Shown here: piece by piece, positions 6,874 through 15,083 of the stretch | Numbering within the stretch: position 1 is the stretch's first letter | Layout of the letters: the number at the start of each line of letters is the position of its first letter | NCBI GenBank assembly: GCA_024655825.1 | Contig: JANLFJ010000007.1 | Coordinates: 1 to 64,000, forward strand | Direction of reading: 5' to 3' | Source of the DNA: Peptococcaceae bacterium | GTDB taxonomy: Bacteria; Bacillota; Peptococcia; DRI-13; PHAD01 | DNA: 64,000 nt | Notes under the pieces: model-generated | What the model was told of the DNA's origin: nothing | Database searches by the model: none | What the model saw: only the letters and a program-made list of their open reading frames with translations | Translations under genes and position numbers: made by a program

Positions 6874-8634
6874 ATGAAAACGATCATGAGCGGCAACGAG
6901 GCGGTGGCCAGGGGAGCCTATGAAGCGGGCTGCAGTGTGGCCGCCGCCTATCCGGGCACGCCGAGCACGGAAATACTGGAAAGCACCGCCGCATACAAGG
7001 AGATTTATTCCGAATGGTCCACGAACGAAAAAGTCGCCCTGGAAATAGCCTGCGGGGCTTCCATTGCCGGGGCTAGGGCCCTGGCCGCCATGAAGCACGT
7101 GGGATTAAACGTGGCGGCCGACCCCATGTTTACCGCAGCTTACACGGGCGTTAACGGGGGGCTGGTGATCGTTACGGCCGATGACCCCGGCTGTCACAGT
7201 TCGCAGAACGAGCAGGACAACCGCAACTACGCTCCTTTTGCCAAGGTGCCCATGCTTGAACCCTCCGACAGCCAAGAATGCAAGGATTACCTTAAGCTTG
7301 CCTTTGAATTGAGCGAGAGGTTCGATACTCCCGTGCTTTTGAGGATGACAACGAGGGTTTGCCACAGCAAGGGGCTGGTCGAGCTGGGGGAGAGAGTTGA
7401 GGCCGGCGTTAAGGAATATAAAAAGGACGCCGCCAAATACGTTATGGCGCCCGCCAACGCCCGGGCCAGGCGCGCGATATTGGAAGAAAGGCTTGGCAGG
7501 CTGCGGGAGTATGCCGATACCTGCCCCTGCAACAGGATCGAGTGGGGAGACAAAAGGATCGGGATCATCACCAGCGGCATTTCTTACCAGCATGCCCGCG
7601 AGGTTTTCGGGGAAGGCGCCTCCTACCTGAAGCTTGGGCTGACCTACCCCCTGCCCGACAGGTTGATAAGGAAATTTGCCGGCGAGGTCGGAAAAGTGTA
7701 CGTCATCGAGGAAAACGACCCCTACCTGGAAACGCACGTCAGGTCGCTGGGCGTTGAGTGCCTGGGCAAGGAAGTTCTTCCCGCCTGCGGCGAGCTGAGC
7801 CCCGAGGTGATCAGGAAAGCCCTCCTGCCGGCGGCGGGCGAAAACGGGTACAGCGTGGAAGCGGAAGCGCCTTCCCGGCCGCCGGTCCTGTGCGCGGGGT
7901 GCCCGCACCGCGGACTATACTATGCCTTGAGCAAGCGCAGGGATGTGGTGGTGGCCGGGGATATCGGCTGCTACACCCTGGGCGCGATGCCGCCCCTGTC
8001 GGTGACCGATACCGTCATCTGCATGGGAGCAGGCATTTCCGCGGCCGTAGGAATGGAAAAAGCCTTCAAAAAGGCGGGCCGAAAAAGTAAAGTGATCGGC
8101 TGCATCGGGGATTCCACGTTTTTCCACTCGGGGATCACCGGGCTGATCGACGCCGTGTACAACAAGAGCAGTGTGGCCATCTGCATCCTCGACAACAGGA
8201 CCACCGCCATGACCGGTCACCAGGAGAACCCGGGAACAGGGAAAACGCTGATGGGCGAGGATGTCCCCGTCATTGAAATAGAAAAGATAGTTAAAGCCGT
8301 GGGCATCAAGGAAGAAAACATCAGGGTCATTACCCCGTATGACCTGGTCCAAACGGAAAAAGCGGTCAGGGAAGCCTGTGAGGCGACCGAACCTTTTGTC
8401 ATTATCAGCCGGGAGCCGTGCGCCCTGCTCAAAGAGGTGCAGAAGGAACGCCGGGGACGGCGATGCGAGATTGATACCGAAAAATGCAAGAAATGCAAGG
8501 CTTGCCTGAAAATAGGCTGTCCGGCCCTGGTCTTTAAAGAAGGCCAGGTTGTCATCGACGGGTCGATGTGCAACGGCTGTACCCTTTGCCTGCAGGTATG
8601 CAGATTTGACGCTGTAAAAAAGGTGGGTGACTGA
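6874..8634 (+). CDS. iorA: Indolepyruvate:ferredoxin oxidoreductase, alpha subunit
   Basis: The 586-residue subunit oxidatively decarboxylates aryl 2-oxo acids from aromatic amino acids to acyl-CoA and reduces ferredoxin. An N-terminal pyrimidine-binding domain begins with a GNEAVARGAYEAG segment. The thiamine-diphosphate domain carries GDIGCYTLG (about 362-370) and GDST (about 412). The C-terminus has two [4Fe-4S] motifs (CKKCKACLKIGC and CNGCTLCLQVC). It overlaps the beta gene, so the two are translationally coupled. The enzyme marks an amino-acid-using anaerobe. Confidence 0.95.
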   Translation: MKTIMSGNEAVARGAYEAGCSVAAAYPGTPSTEILESTAAYKEIYSEWSTNEKVALEIACGASIAGARALAAMKHVGLNVAADPMFTAAYTGVNGGLVIVTADDPGCHSSQNEQDNRNYAPFAKVPMLEPSDSQECKDYLKLAFELSERFDTPVLLRMTTRVCHSKGLVELGERVEAGVKEYKKDAAKYVMAPANARARRAILEERLGRLREYADTCPCNRIEWGDKRIGIITSGISYQHAREVFGEGASYLKLGLTYPLPDRLIRKFAGEVGKVYVIEENDPYLETHVRSLGVECLGKEVLPACGELSPEVIRKALLPAAGENGYSVEAEAPSRPPVLCAGCPHRGLYYALSKRRDVVVAGDIGCYTLGAMPPLSVTDTVICMGAGISAAVGMEKAFKKAGRKSKVIGCIGDSTFFHSGITGLIDAVYNKSSVAICILDNRTTAMTGHQENPGTGKTLMGEDVPVIEIEKIVKAVGIKEENIRVITPYDLVQTEKAVREACEATEPFVIISREPCALLKEVQKERRGRRCEIDTEKCKKCKACLKIGCPALVFKEGQVVIDGSMCNGCTLCLQVCRFDAVKKVGD

Positions 8635-8635
8635 C

Positions 8636-9214
8636 ATGACCAGAAGCGTTTTGCTGGTGGGGGTAGGAGGGCAGGGTACTATCCTGACCTCGAAGGTGCT
8701 TGCCGGCGGGTTGATAAAACTGGGCCACGACGTGAAGATGTCGGAGATTCACGGCATGGCCCAGCGCGGGGGGAGCGTTACCACCCAGGTCAGATACGGT
8801 GAAAAGGTGTATTCCCCCAGCATCGGCAAAGGGGAGGCTGATGTACTGGTGGCCTTTGAAAAAGTGGAAGCCCTGCGGTGGCTTCCCTGGCTCAAGAAAG
8901 GCGGCACGCTCATTGTCAACGATTACGAAATATACTCCCTGCCCGTGTTGACCGGCGCAGAGAACTACCCGGAGGGCATCGTCGAACAGCTGGAGAAAGC
9001 GGTGGAGAGAATTATTGTTCTGAACGCCGCCAAGATTGCCGCGGACCTGGGCAGCATAAAGGCCCAGAACATAGTCTTGCTGGGGGTGCTGGTTAGAGCC
9101 CTCGGCCTGGACGGCAAGGACGGCCCGGACTGGCTGAAGATGGTCAGGGAAAACGTCCCCGCCGGGCTCAGGGACCTGAATGCAAGGGCCTTCGAGGCCG
9201 GGATGAACGCATAA
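8636..9214 (+). CDS. iorB: Indolepyruvate:ferredoxin oxidoreductase, beta subunit
   Basis: This is the gamma/beta-type subunit of 2-oxoacid:ferredoxin oxidoreductases (192 residues from ATG 8636). The N-terminal GVGGQGTILTSKVLAGG segment is the family hallmark. An HGMAQRGGSVTTQVR segment follows. Start 8636 is preferred because GGTGGGTGA (8622-8630) sits at correct distance; GTG 8627 is an alternative. It overlaps the region of the iorA stop (8632-8634) and must act with IorA. It faces the flavoprotein gene tail-to-tail with only 15 bp between, and no clear terminator is seen there. Confidence 0.95.
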   Translation: MTRSVLLVGVGGQGTILTSKVLAGGLIKLGHDVKMSEIHGMAQRGGSVTTQVRYGEKVYSPSIGKGEADVLVAFEKVEALRWLPWLKKGGTLIVNDYEIYSLPVLTGAENYPEGIVEQLEKAVERIIVLNAAKIAADLGSIKAQNIVLLGVLVRALGLDGKDGPDWLKMVRENVPAGLRDLNARAFEAGMNA

Positions 9215-9229
9215 ACAAAAGTGACCCAA

Positions 9230-10831
9230 CTACCTTACGGCCAGTTTTTGCATTTCGAAACTGCTGTCTTTTTTTGTTATACAGCTGTGGTATTTCCAGC
9301 AGGTATCGTCGCGTTCAGGAAAATCAAGCCGGTAGTGGCAACCCCGGCTTTCCTGGCGAAAGAGGGCGGCCCGGCAAATCATTTCGCCGACCAGGAGCAT
9401 GTTTTTTACCTCGAGGGCCCTGGCTATTCCCGCCTGTAACCGGCTTAAAGGCAGTTCTTTGAGTTTTATGATCTCCTCCAGGGCACGGGTTAAATCCGGG
9501 CCGTTCCTTATTACTCCCACCTTTTCACACATGAGGAGAGCCAATTGGCGCCTGACAGCGGCGGGGTCCGCCGCAGCGGGGTTGGAGGTCTCCTCCAGAA
9601 GAAGGCCGGCTTTCTTGTTAATCTCTTTTACCAAGTTGTCTTGCATCAAAGCGGGAAAACTGCAGCCGCCGCTGTATGCGGCAGTTAATCCCGCCTGTTT
9701 GCCGAACACAAAGGCTTCGGAAAGAGCGTTGCCCCCCAGCCTGTTGGCCCCGTGCAGACCGCCTGTCACTTCACCGGCGGCAAAAAGTCCCTGCAGGGCG
9801 GTTTTGCCCTGGAAATCGGATTTTATCCCGCCTATGCAGAAATGAGCTGCTGGGGTCAGCGGGATTTTTCTTGTTCTTGGAAAACAGCGTTTTTCCAACC
9901 ATTCTTTCAGCTGCCAAGTGCCCTCCTTATCAAAAACCGCCGCTCCTTTTTGCCAGTCTTCTTCCGTAACGGATGAAAAATCGAGGTGTGCGTTTTTTTC
10001 CATGATAATGGCCCGGGAGGTTAAATCCCTGGATTTTATTGCTGCAGGCCGGGAGATGCCGTATTTGTGGATGAGGTTCTCTTCTTCGTTGTTTTTGAGG
10101 GCAGCGACCTCCGCCGATACGGGCGGCAGGACAACCACCTTGTGGTTAGAATCATTAATGACGGCGCAAAGGGGATAAAACTGGACGAATTCCATGTCGA
10201 TCAGTTCCAGTCCGGTACGGGCGGCCATTGCATAGCCGTCGCCTGTTATGGAAGACGGGTTGTCGTTGTTATGATAGATGGCCGCCGCGCCGCCGGCGGC
10301 GAGTATCACCGACTGGGCCAGGAACAGAGCGGGTTCTTCTGTTTTCTGGTGGTAACCCCAGGCGCCCAGGACACGGTTTTCCCTTACAACAAGCTCCCAG
10401 ATCAGGTAAGGGTGAATAAAGTCAACACCTATTTTTTTTGCGTAGGCTCGCAGGGGTAAAACGATTGAAGCACCGCGGGAAAAAGGGCTTTTTGCCTTGC
10501 AAAAACAGCCGTCGGGCCTTTCTTCCAAAGGAACTCCCATCATGACCAGCTCGCCGAGGTCTTCTTCGGCATGTTCTGTCAGGTAATTAACCAGTTCGCT
10601 TTCGTTCAGGCCAAGGCCGCTTTGCAGGGTGGCTTTGCGGTACTTTTCCTTGGTAAAGGTCCCCCCCGGTTTGCTAAAACCGGCATTGCTGACCGTGGTG
10701 CAGGTGGCTGCACCAGGCCCATACTTGGAGACTGCCAGTACCTGTTTGCCGAGGCGGCGGGCAGTAACAGCGGCCGCGAGTCCCGCCGCCCCGCCGCCAA
10801 TTACCAGCACGCCGGTGGTAAAAGTTTTCAT
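9230..10831 (-). CDS. FAD-dependent fumarate reductase/L-aspartate oxidase-like flavoprotein
   Basis: The product is 533 residues from ATG 10831, which has AGGAGG at proper spacing. The N-terminal Rossmann motif is GGGAAGLAAA. The segment TGGLHGANRLGGNALSEA is the FAD-binding signature shared by the fumarate reductase/succinate dehydrogenase flavoprotein family and L-aspartate oxidase (NadB). No iron-sulfur or membrane subunit of a reductase, and no nadA or nadC, is adjacent; the only NAD gene nearby is divergent nadE. It could oxidise aspartate for NAD synthesis or be a stand-alone reductase. Substrate is not assignable from sequence alone. Confidence 0.75.
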   Translation of the reverse strand: MKTFTTGVLVIGGGAAGLAAAVTARRLGKQVLAVSKYGPGAATCTTVSNAGFSKPGGTFTKEKYRKATLQSGLGLNESELVNYLTEHAEEDLGELVMMGVPLEERPDGCFCKAKSPFSRGASIVLPLRAYAKKIGVDFIHPYLIWELVVRENRVLGAWGYHQKTEEPALFLAQSVILAAGGAAAIYHNNDNPSSITGDGYAMAARTGLELIDMEFVQFYPLCAVINDSNHKVVVLPPVSAEVAALKNNEEENLIHKYGISRPAAIKSRDLTSRAIIMEKNAHLDFSSVTEEDWQKGAAVFDKEGTWQLKEWLEKRCFPRTRKIPLTPAAHFCIGGIKSDFQGKTALQGLFAAGEVTGGLHGANRLGGNALSEAFVFGKQAGLTAAYSGGCSFPALMQDNLVKEINKKAGLLLEETSNPAAADPAAVRRQLALLMCEKVGVIRNGPDLTRALEEIIKLKELPLSRLQAGIARALEVKNMLLVGEMICRAALFRQESRGCHYRLDFPERDDTCWKYHSCITKKDSSFEMQKLAVR

Positions 10832-10968
10832 TGCTGTACCTCCTCGTTGTTGTGGTGAGCATTCAACCATTTTTATATTATGATAATAATTATACAGGTA
10901 AAAAAGACGAATTTACATCACGGATTCAGCCGGGCTTTTCGGCTGCGGGGTAGGAAAAACGACGTTTT

Positions 10969-10996
10969 TTGAGTAAAATATAAATTAAGATAAAAT
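10969..10996 (+). promoter_or_regulatory. Promoter for nadE
   Basis: TTGAGT (10969-10974), a 16-bp spacer and TAAAAT (10991-10996) lie 70 bp before nadE. A small CAGCCG/CGGCTG hairpin (10927-10945) precedes it in the divergent intergenic region. Confidence 0.5.
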
Positions 10997-11065
10997 AGAA
11001 TTAAGAAAAAGGAAAAAATCGCGGCCTTGTCCCGAATGGGCTAGGGCCGGAAATGGGGCTTTTGT

Positions 11066-13057
11066 ATGACAAGTTTCGGTTTCGTCAGGGCTGCGGTAGC
11101 CTCGCCTGAACTAAGGGTGGCCAACCCGTCCTACAATATCCTCAGAATTATGGAACTGATGAAGGAGGCGGAAAAGAGGGACGCCGCCCTGGTCGTCTTT
11201 CCCGAGCTTTCCATAACCGGGTACACCTGCGGCGACCTTTTCAACCAGCGAATCCTCCTGGACGGGGCACTCCTGGCCTTAAGGGAACTGCTTGAAAAAA
11301 CCAGGGACTGCTGCATACTGTCTGTTGTGGGTCTTCCGCTGGCCATCGACAGCCGGCTTTACAACTGCGCGGCCGTCTTATTAAAAGGCCGTATCCTGGG
11401 AGTGGTTCCTAAGATGCACCCGCCCAGCTACAGGGAGTATTACGAAAAAAGGTGGTTTTCTCCAGGTTATGAAATAAGCCGGGAGACGGGGGAGATTGAG
11501 CTTCTCGGCACGAGGGTCCCTTTCGGCAACCTGGTTTTCAGATCGCAAAAGCCCGGTTTTACGCTTGGTGTTGAAATATGCGAGGACCTGTGGACCCCGA
11601 TACCGCCCAGTTCTTTTCTCTCCCTTTACGGGGCGCAGGTGATCGCCAACCTTTCTGCGAGCAATGAACTGGTGGCCAAGGCAGAATACAGGAAACAGCT
11701 GGTATCGCAGCAGAGCGCCAGGTGCGTGTGCGCTTATCTCTACGCAAACGCCGGGGTTTTTGAGTCTACGACGGATATGGTATTCAGCGGCGACTGCCTC
11801 ATTTGCGAGAACGGCAGGGTCCTGGTCGCCGCCCGGAGGTTTGCCAGGGAGAGCCGTGCCTGGTTCGCGGACCTTGACCTGGATGTCCTGGAGCATGACC
11901 GGCGGGTGATAAAAAGCTTTGCGGACAACCGGAGTTTTGCCGCCGGCCCGATTAAATACAGGACGGTTGATTTTGCCCTGGACAAGGTCTTAGAGCCTCT
12001 TAACAAGGGCGTTGAGAGGAAAATAGACAAAAACCCCTTTGCCCCCGGCGAACCTTCAACTATAGACGAGAGGTGCAGTGAGATTTTCAACATCCAGGTG
12101 GCCGGCCTGGCCAGGCGGATGGAACACACCGGGTCGAAATTTGCCGTCGTGGGGGTATCCGGGGGGCTTGATTCGACCCTGGCCCTGCTGGTAGCCGCAA
12201 GGACTACGGATCTGCTGGGGATTTCCCCGCGCAGTGTTCTGGCCGTAACAATGCCCGGCTTTGGGACTACGGACAAAACCCGCGAGAACGCTCTTGCCCT
12301 CATGAAAGCGCTCGGTGTGTCCATCAGGGAAATCGACATCAGAAAGGCCTGCTTCCAGCATTTTGAAGACATCGGCCATGACCCCGGAATTTATGACGTG
12401 ACTTATGAGAACACCCAGGCCAGGGAAAGGATGCAGGTCCTCATGGACCTGGCCAACAAGGTGGGAGGGCTGGTCGTGGGTACGGGAGATTTATCCGAAC
12501 TGGCGCTGGGCTGGGCGACGTACAACGGCGACCATATGTCCATGTATTCGGTCAACGGGGGCGTTCCGAAAACCCTGGTCAGGTTCCTGGTAAAATGGGT
12601 TGCCGACAATGTTTTGACCGGTGAGACCAGGGCCGTCTTGTACAGGGTCCTTGATACGCCAATCAGCCCTGAACTGCTGCCGCCCGACGAAAAAGGAGAC
12701 ATCCGGCAGGAAACGGAAAACCTGATCGGGCCTTACGAGCTTCACGATTTCTTTCTTTTTTATACATTAAGGTACGGCATGCCGCCCCAAAAAATTCTCT
12801 TCCTGGCCGAAAAAGCTTATGAAGGGACTTATACGCCAGGTGAGATCAAGAAATGGCTGAAGGTTTTTTACCAGAGGTTCTTTCGCAGCCAGTTCAAAAG
12901 GTCCTGTCTTCCCGACGGGCCTAAGGTCGGTTCGGTCAACCTGTCGCCGAGGGGAGACTGGCGGATGCCCAGCGACGCGGACGGTTCCCTTTGGGTCCTC
13001 GGCCTGGAAGAGCAAGCCGAAGGCGAAAATATATACGAAAAAGCAAAAGAAGAGTAG
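11066..13057 (+). CDS. nadE: Glutamine-dependent NAD+ synthetase
   Basis: The enzyme converts deamido-NAD to NAD+ with ATP and ammonia drawn from glutamine, the last step of NAD synthesis. The N-terminal nitrilase-fold glutaminase carries the Glu-Lys-Cys triad at E47, K116 and C172 (the last in GVEICEDLW). The C-terminal synthetase has the PP-loop SGGLDST at 365-371. At 663 residues it is the normal two-domain length. The hexokinase gene begins 9 bp after it, so the two form an operon. Confidence 0.95.
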   Translation: MTSFGFVRAAVASPELRVANPSYNILRIMELMKEAEKRDAALVVFPELSITGYTCGDLFNQRILLDGALLALRELLEKTRDCCILSVVGLPLAIDSRLYNCAAVLLKGRILGVVPKMHPPSYREYYEKRWFSPGYEISRETGEIELLGTRVPFGNLVFRSQKPGFTLGVEICEDLWTPIPPSSFLSLYGAQVIANLSASNELVAKAEYRKQLVSQQSARCVCAYLYANAGVFESTTDMVFSGDCLICENGRVLVAARRFARESRAWFADLDLDVLEHDRRVIKSFADNRSFAAGPIKYRTVDFALDKVLEPLNKGVERKIDKNPFAPGEPSTIDERCSEIFNIQVAGLARRMEHTGSKFAVVGVSGGLDSTLALLVAARTTDLLGISPRSVLAVTMPGFGTTDKTRENALALMKALGVSIREIDIRKACFQHFEDIGHDPGIYDVTYENTQARERMQVLMDLANKVGGLVVGTGDLSELALGWATYNGDHMSMYSVNGGVPKTLVRFLVKWVADNVLTGETRAVLYRVLDTPISPELLPPDEKGDIRQETENLIGPYELHDFFLFYTLRYGMPPQKILFLAEKAYEGTYTPGEIKKWLKVFYQRFFRSQFKRSCLPDGPKVGSVNLSPRGDWRMPSDADGSLWVLGLEEQAEGENIYEKAKEE

Positions 13058-13066
13058 CGGGTTGGC

Positions 13067-14374
13067 ATGAAAAACCTGAAAGGCCTGGAGCAGTTAAAAA
13101 AAGAAATGGAAATTCCGCCTTTTGCTCTGCGCGCCGTGGCCGGCGATTTCAAAGCGGAAATGGAGGCGGGGCTTGCCGGCAAACCTGGTTCCCTCAAAAT
13201 GCTCCCGTCGTACCTGGGAATACCGACGGGAGAGGAAAAGGGAACTTTTTTGGCTCTTGACTTCGGAGGCACCAACGTCAGGCTGATGACGGTCAGCCTG
13301 CTGGGCGGCGGGATTTATGAAATCGAAAGGCGCGTTTCTTTTTCCCTGAAAGATGAAAAAAGGGGGATTGATTTCACCTCTTCTTGCGCCAGCGGTGAAT
13401 GCCTTTTCGACCACATCGCCGCCGGTATCAAGGCTTTTGCGGGGGACGGCAGGGATTACCGCCTTGGCCACACCTTCTCGTTCCCTTTTCATTCCGGGGG
13501 AATTAACCACGCTGAGCTGATCAAGTGGACAAAGGAGTTTGAAACACGGGAGACCGCGGGAAAAGATGTCCAGCTTTTATTGAAAGACGCCCTGAAAAGG
13601 CAGGGGGTCAATAATGTAAAGCCTGTCGCCGTCATTAACGACACCGTGGGGACGCTGCTGGCGGCTGCTTACCGGAATAAAAGGTGCGACCTGGGGTCAA
13701 TTCTGGGCACGGGGCACAATACCTGTTACCTGGAAAGTAATACTACCAGGTTCGGCCGGCCGGTGATAATCAACATTGAAGCGGGAAATTTCGGCAGGGT
13801 TCCCCTGGCTCCGGCGGACAGGGTGCTCGATGCGGCTTCGGAGATTCCGGGGGAACAGATCCTGGAGAAAATGGTCGCCGGGAAGTACCTTGGGCGGTTG
13901 ATGTGGATTTTGATATTGGATCTCAATGAAAAAGGCATTGTTTTTCCAGGGCATGACCTGAAAAAGTGCCGGAATGAAGCGCCGTTTTCGACGGAAGATG
14001 TCAGCAAAATACTCGGGGACGAAACAGACGGGCTTGTCCTGACCGGGGAACTGCTTGAAAGCAGGCTTGCGCCGGCAACAAGCGTTCCGGCGGACCGCCA
14101 GGTCGTAAGGGAAACGGCCAGGCTGCTGAGAAACCGCTCCGCCCGCCTGGCTGCAGCGACTTACCTGGCAGTTCTTGAGCATATGGACCCCATACTATCC
14201 GGTAGCCACGTCATAGCCGTGGACGGGACTCTGTATGAAAAAATGCCGGGGTATGCTTCCACCCTGGGGGAAACGTTGAAGGACCTTTTAGGGGACAAAC
14301 ATGAAAAGGTGGAGCTGCGGTTGGTCAAGGACGCTTCGGGAGCGGGGGCGGCTGTTGCGGCGGCGATGGCCTGA
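13067..14374 (+). CDS. Hexokinase of the eukaryotic-type (Hexokinase_1/_2) family
   Basis: The 435-residue protein phosphorylates hexoses with ATP. It carries the phosphate-1 motif LDFGGTNVR (64-72), a sugar-binding FHSGGINHAELIKWTKEFE region (141-159), catalytic Asp in VINDTVGTLL (D192), and LGTGHNTCYLE (213-223), which matches the LGTGTNACYME motif of eukaryotic hexokinases. Most bacteria use ROK or short glucokinases instead. It is coupled to nadE. Function as a hexose kinase is well supported; the preferred sugar is not visible. Confidence 0.85.
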   Translation: MKNLKGLEQLKKEMEIPPFALRAVAGDFKAEMEAGLAGKPGSLKMLPSYLGIPTGEEKGTFLALDFGGTNVRLMTVSLLGGGIYEIERRVSFSLKDEKRGIDFTSSCASGECLFDHIAAGIKAFAGDGRDYRLGHTFSFPFHSGGINHAELIKWTKEFETRETAGKDVQLLLKDALKRQGVNNVKPVAVINDTVGTLLAAAYRNKRCDLGSILGTGHNTCYLESNTTRFGRPVIINIEAGNFGRVPLAPADRVLDAASEIPGEQILEKMVAGKYLGRLMWILILDLNEKGIVFPGHDLKKCRNEAPFSTEDVSKILGDETDGLVLTGELLESRLAPATSVPADRQVVRETARLLRNRSARLAAATYLAVLEHMDPILSGSHVIAVDGTLYEKMPGYASTLGETLKDLLGDKHEKVELRLVKDASGAGAAVAAAMA

Positions 14375-14471
14375 AAAGAAAAAAGGCCGGCATTTTCATT
14401 TTTTTCAAGCAGGAAAATGACATAAAATGGCGAAAGATGGTAGTAATGAGAAACATTTGTCGGGGTGAGAT

Positions 14472-15083
14472 ATGCTGGATAAACTGCCGCGAAAAGCGCA
14501 GGTCGTGATTGCTGTCTTTTTGGGCGTATTTGTTTTTTTCGGGGGGATCAGGTATTACGAAACACGGCTGCACGCGCTGAAGATTGAAACGGAAGTAACC
14601 ATAGAGGAAGAAGGCGGAAAGAAGGAAACAGGCCAGGAGAAAGAGGAGCCGCGTGTGCTGGCCGTCCATGTGGTTGGTGCCGTAGAAAAGCCGGGGCTCT
14701 ATTCCCTGCAGGAAGGGGCGCGTGTATATGATGCCGTGCAGCTGGCTGTGCCGCTGGCTGAGGCCGACCTTGCCCAGATCAACCTGGCTGCCCCGCTGGT
14801 GGACGGGAAGCAGGTTTATGTTCCTTCCAAGGGGGAAAAACCCTCTTCCTCCGCTGCGCCTTCTTACCGCCTGGGAGTCAAGAGTACCGGGCTCATCAAC
14901 ATCAACACGGCAGGTAAAGAGGAACTGGAAAGACTGCCCGGCATCGGTCCCGCCCTGGCCCAGAGGATTATCGAGTACCGGGAAAAAAACGGGCCGTTCA
15001 AAAAGGTTGATGAAATAACCGGGGTTTCGGGAATAGGGCCTTCCCTGCTTGAGAAAGCAAGGAACATGATTACGGTTGACTGA
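14472..15083 (+). CDS. comEA: Competence DNA-binding protein ComEA
   Basis: ComEA binds incoming double-stranded DNA at the cell surface during transformation. The 203-residue protein has one N-terminal membrane anchor (about residues 10-24), a charged linker, an SLBB domain (about 56-115, VVGAVEKPGLYSLQEGA) and a C-terminal helix-hairpin-helix pair (about 139-203, with ININTAGKEELERLPGIGP). All match the family. Start is ATG 14472 behind GGGGTGAG. Its end overlaps comEC by 8 bp. Confidence 0.95.
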   Translation: MLDKLPRKAQVVIAVFLGVFVFFGGIRYYETRLHALKIETEVTIEEEGGKKETGQEKEEPRVLAVHVVGAVEKPGLYSLQEGARVYDAVQLAVPLAEADLAQINLAAPLVDGKQVYVPSKGEKPSSSAAPSYRLGVKSTGLININTAGKEELERLPGIGPALAQRIIEYREKNGPFKKVDEITGVSGIGPSLLEKARNMITVD

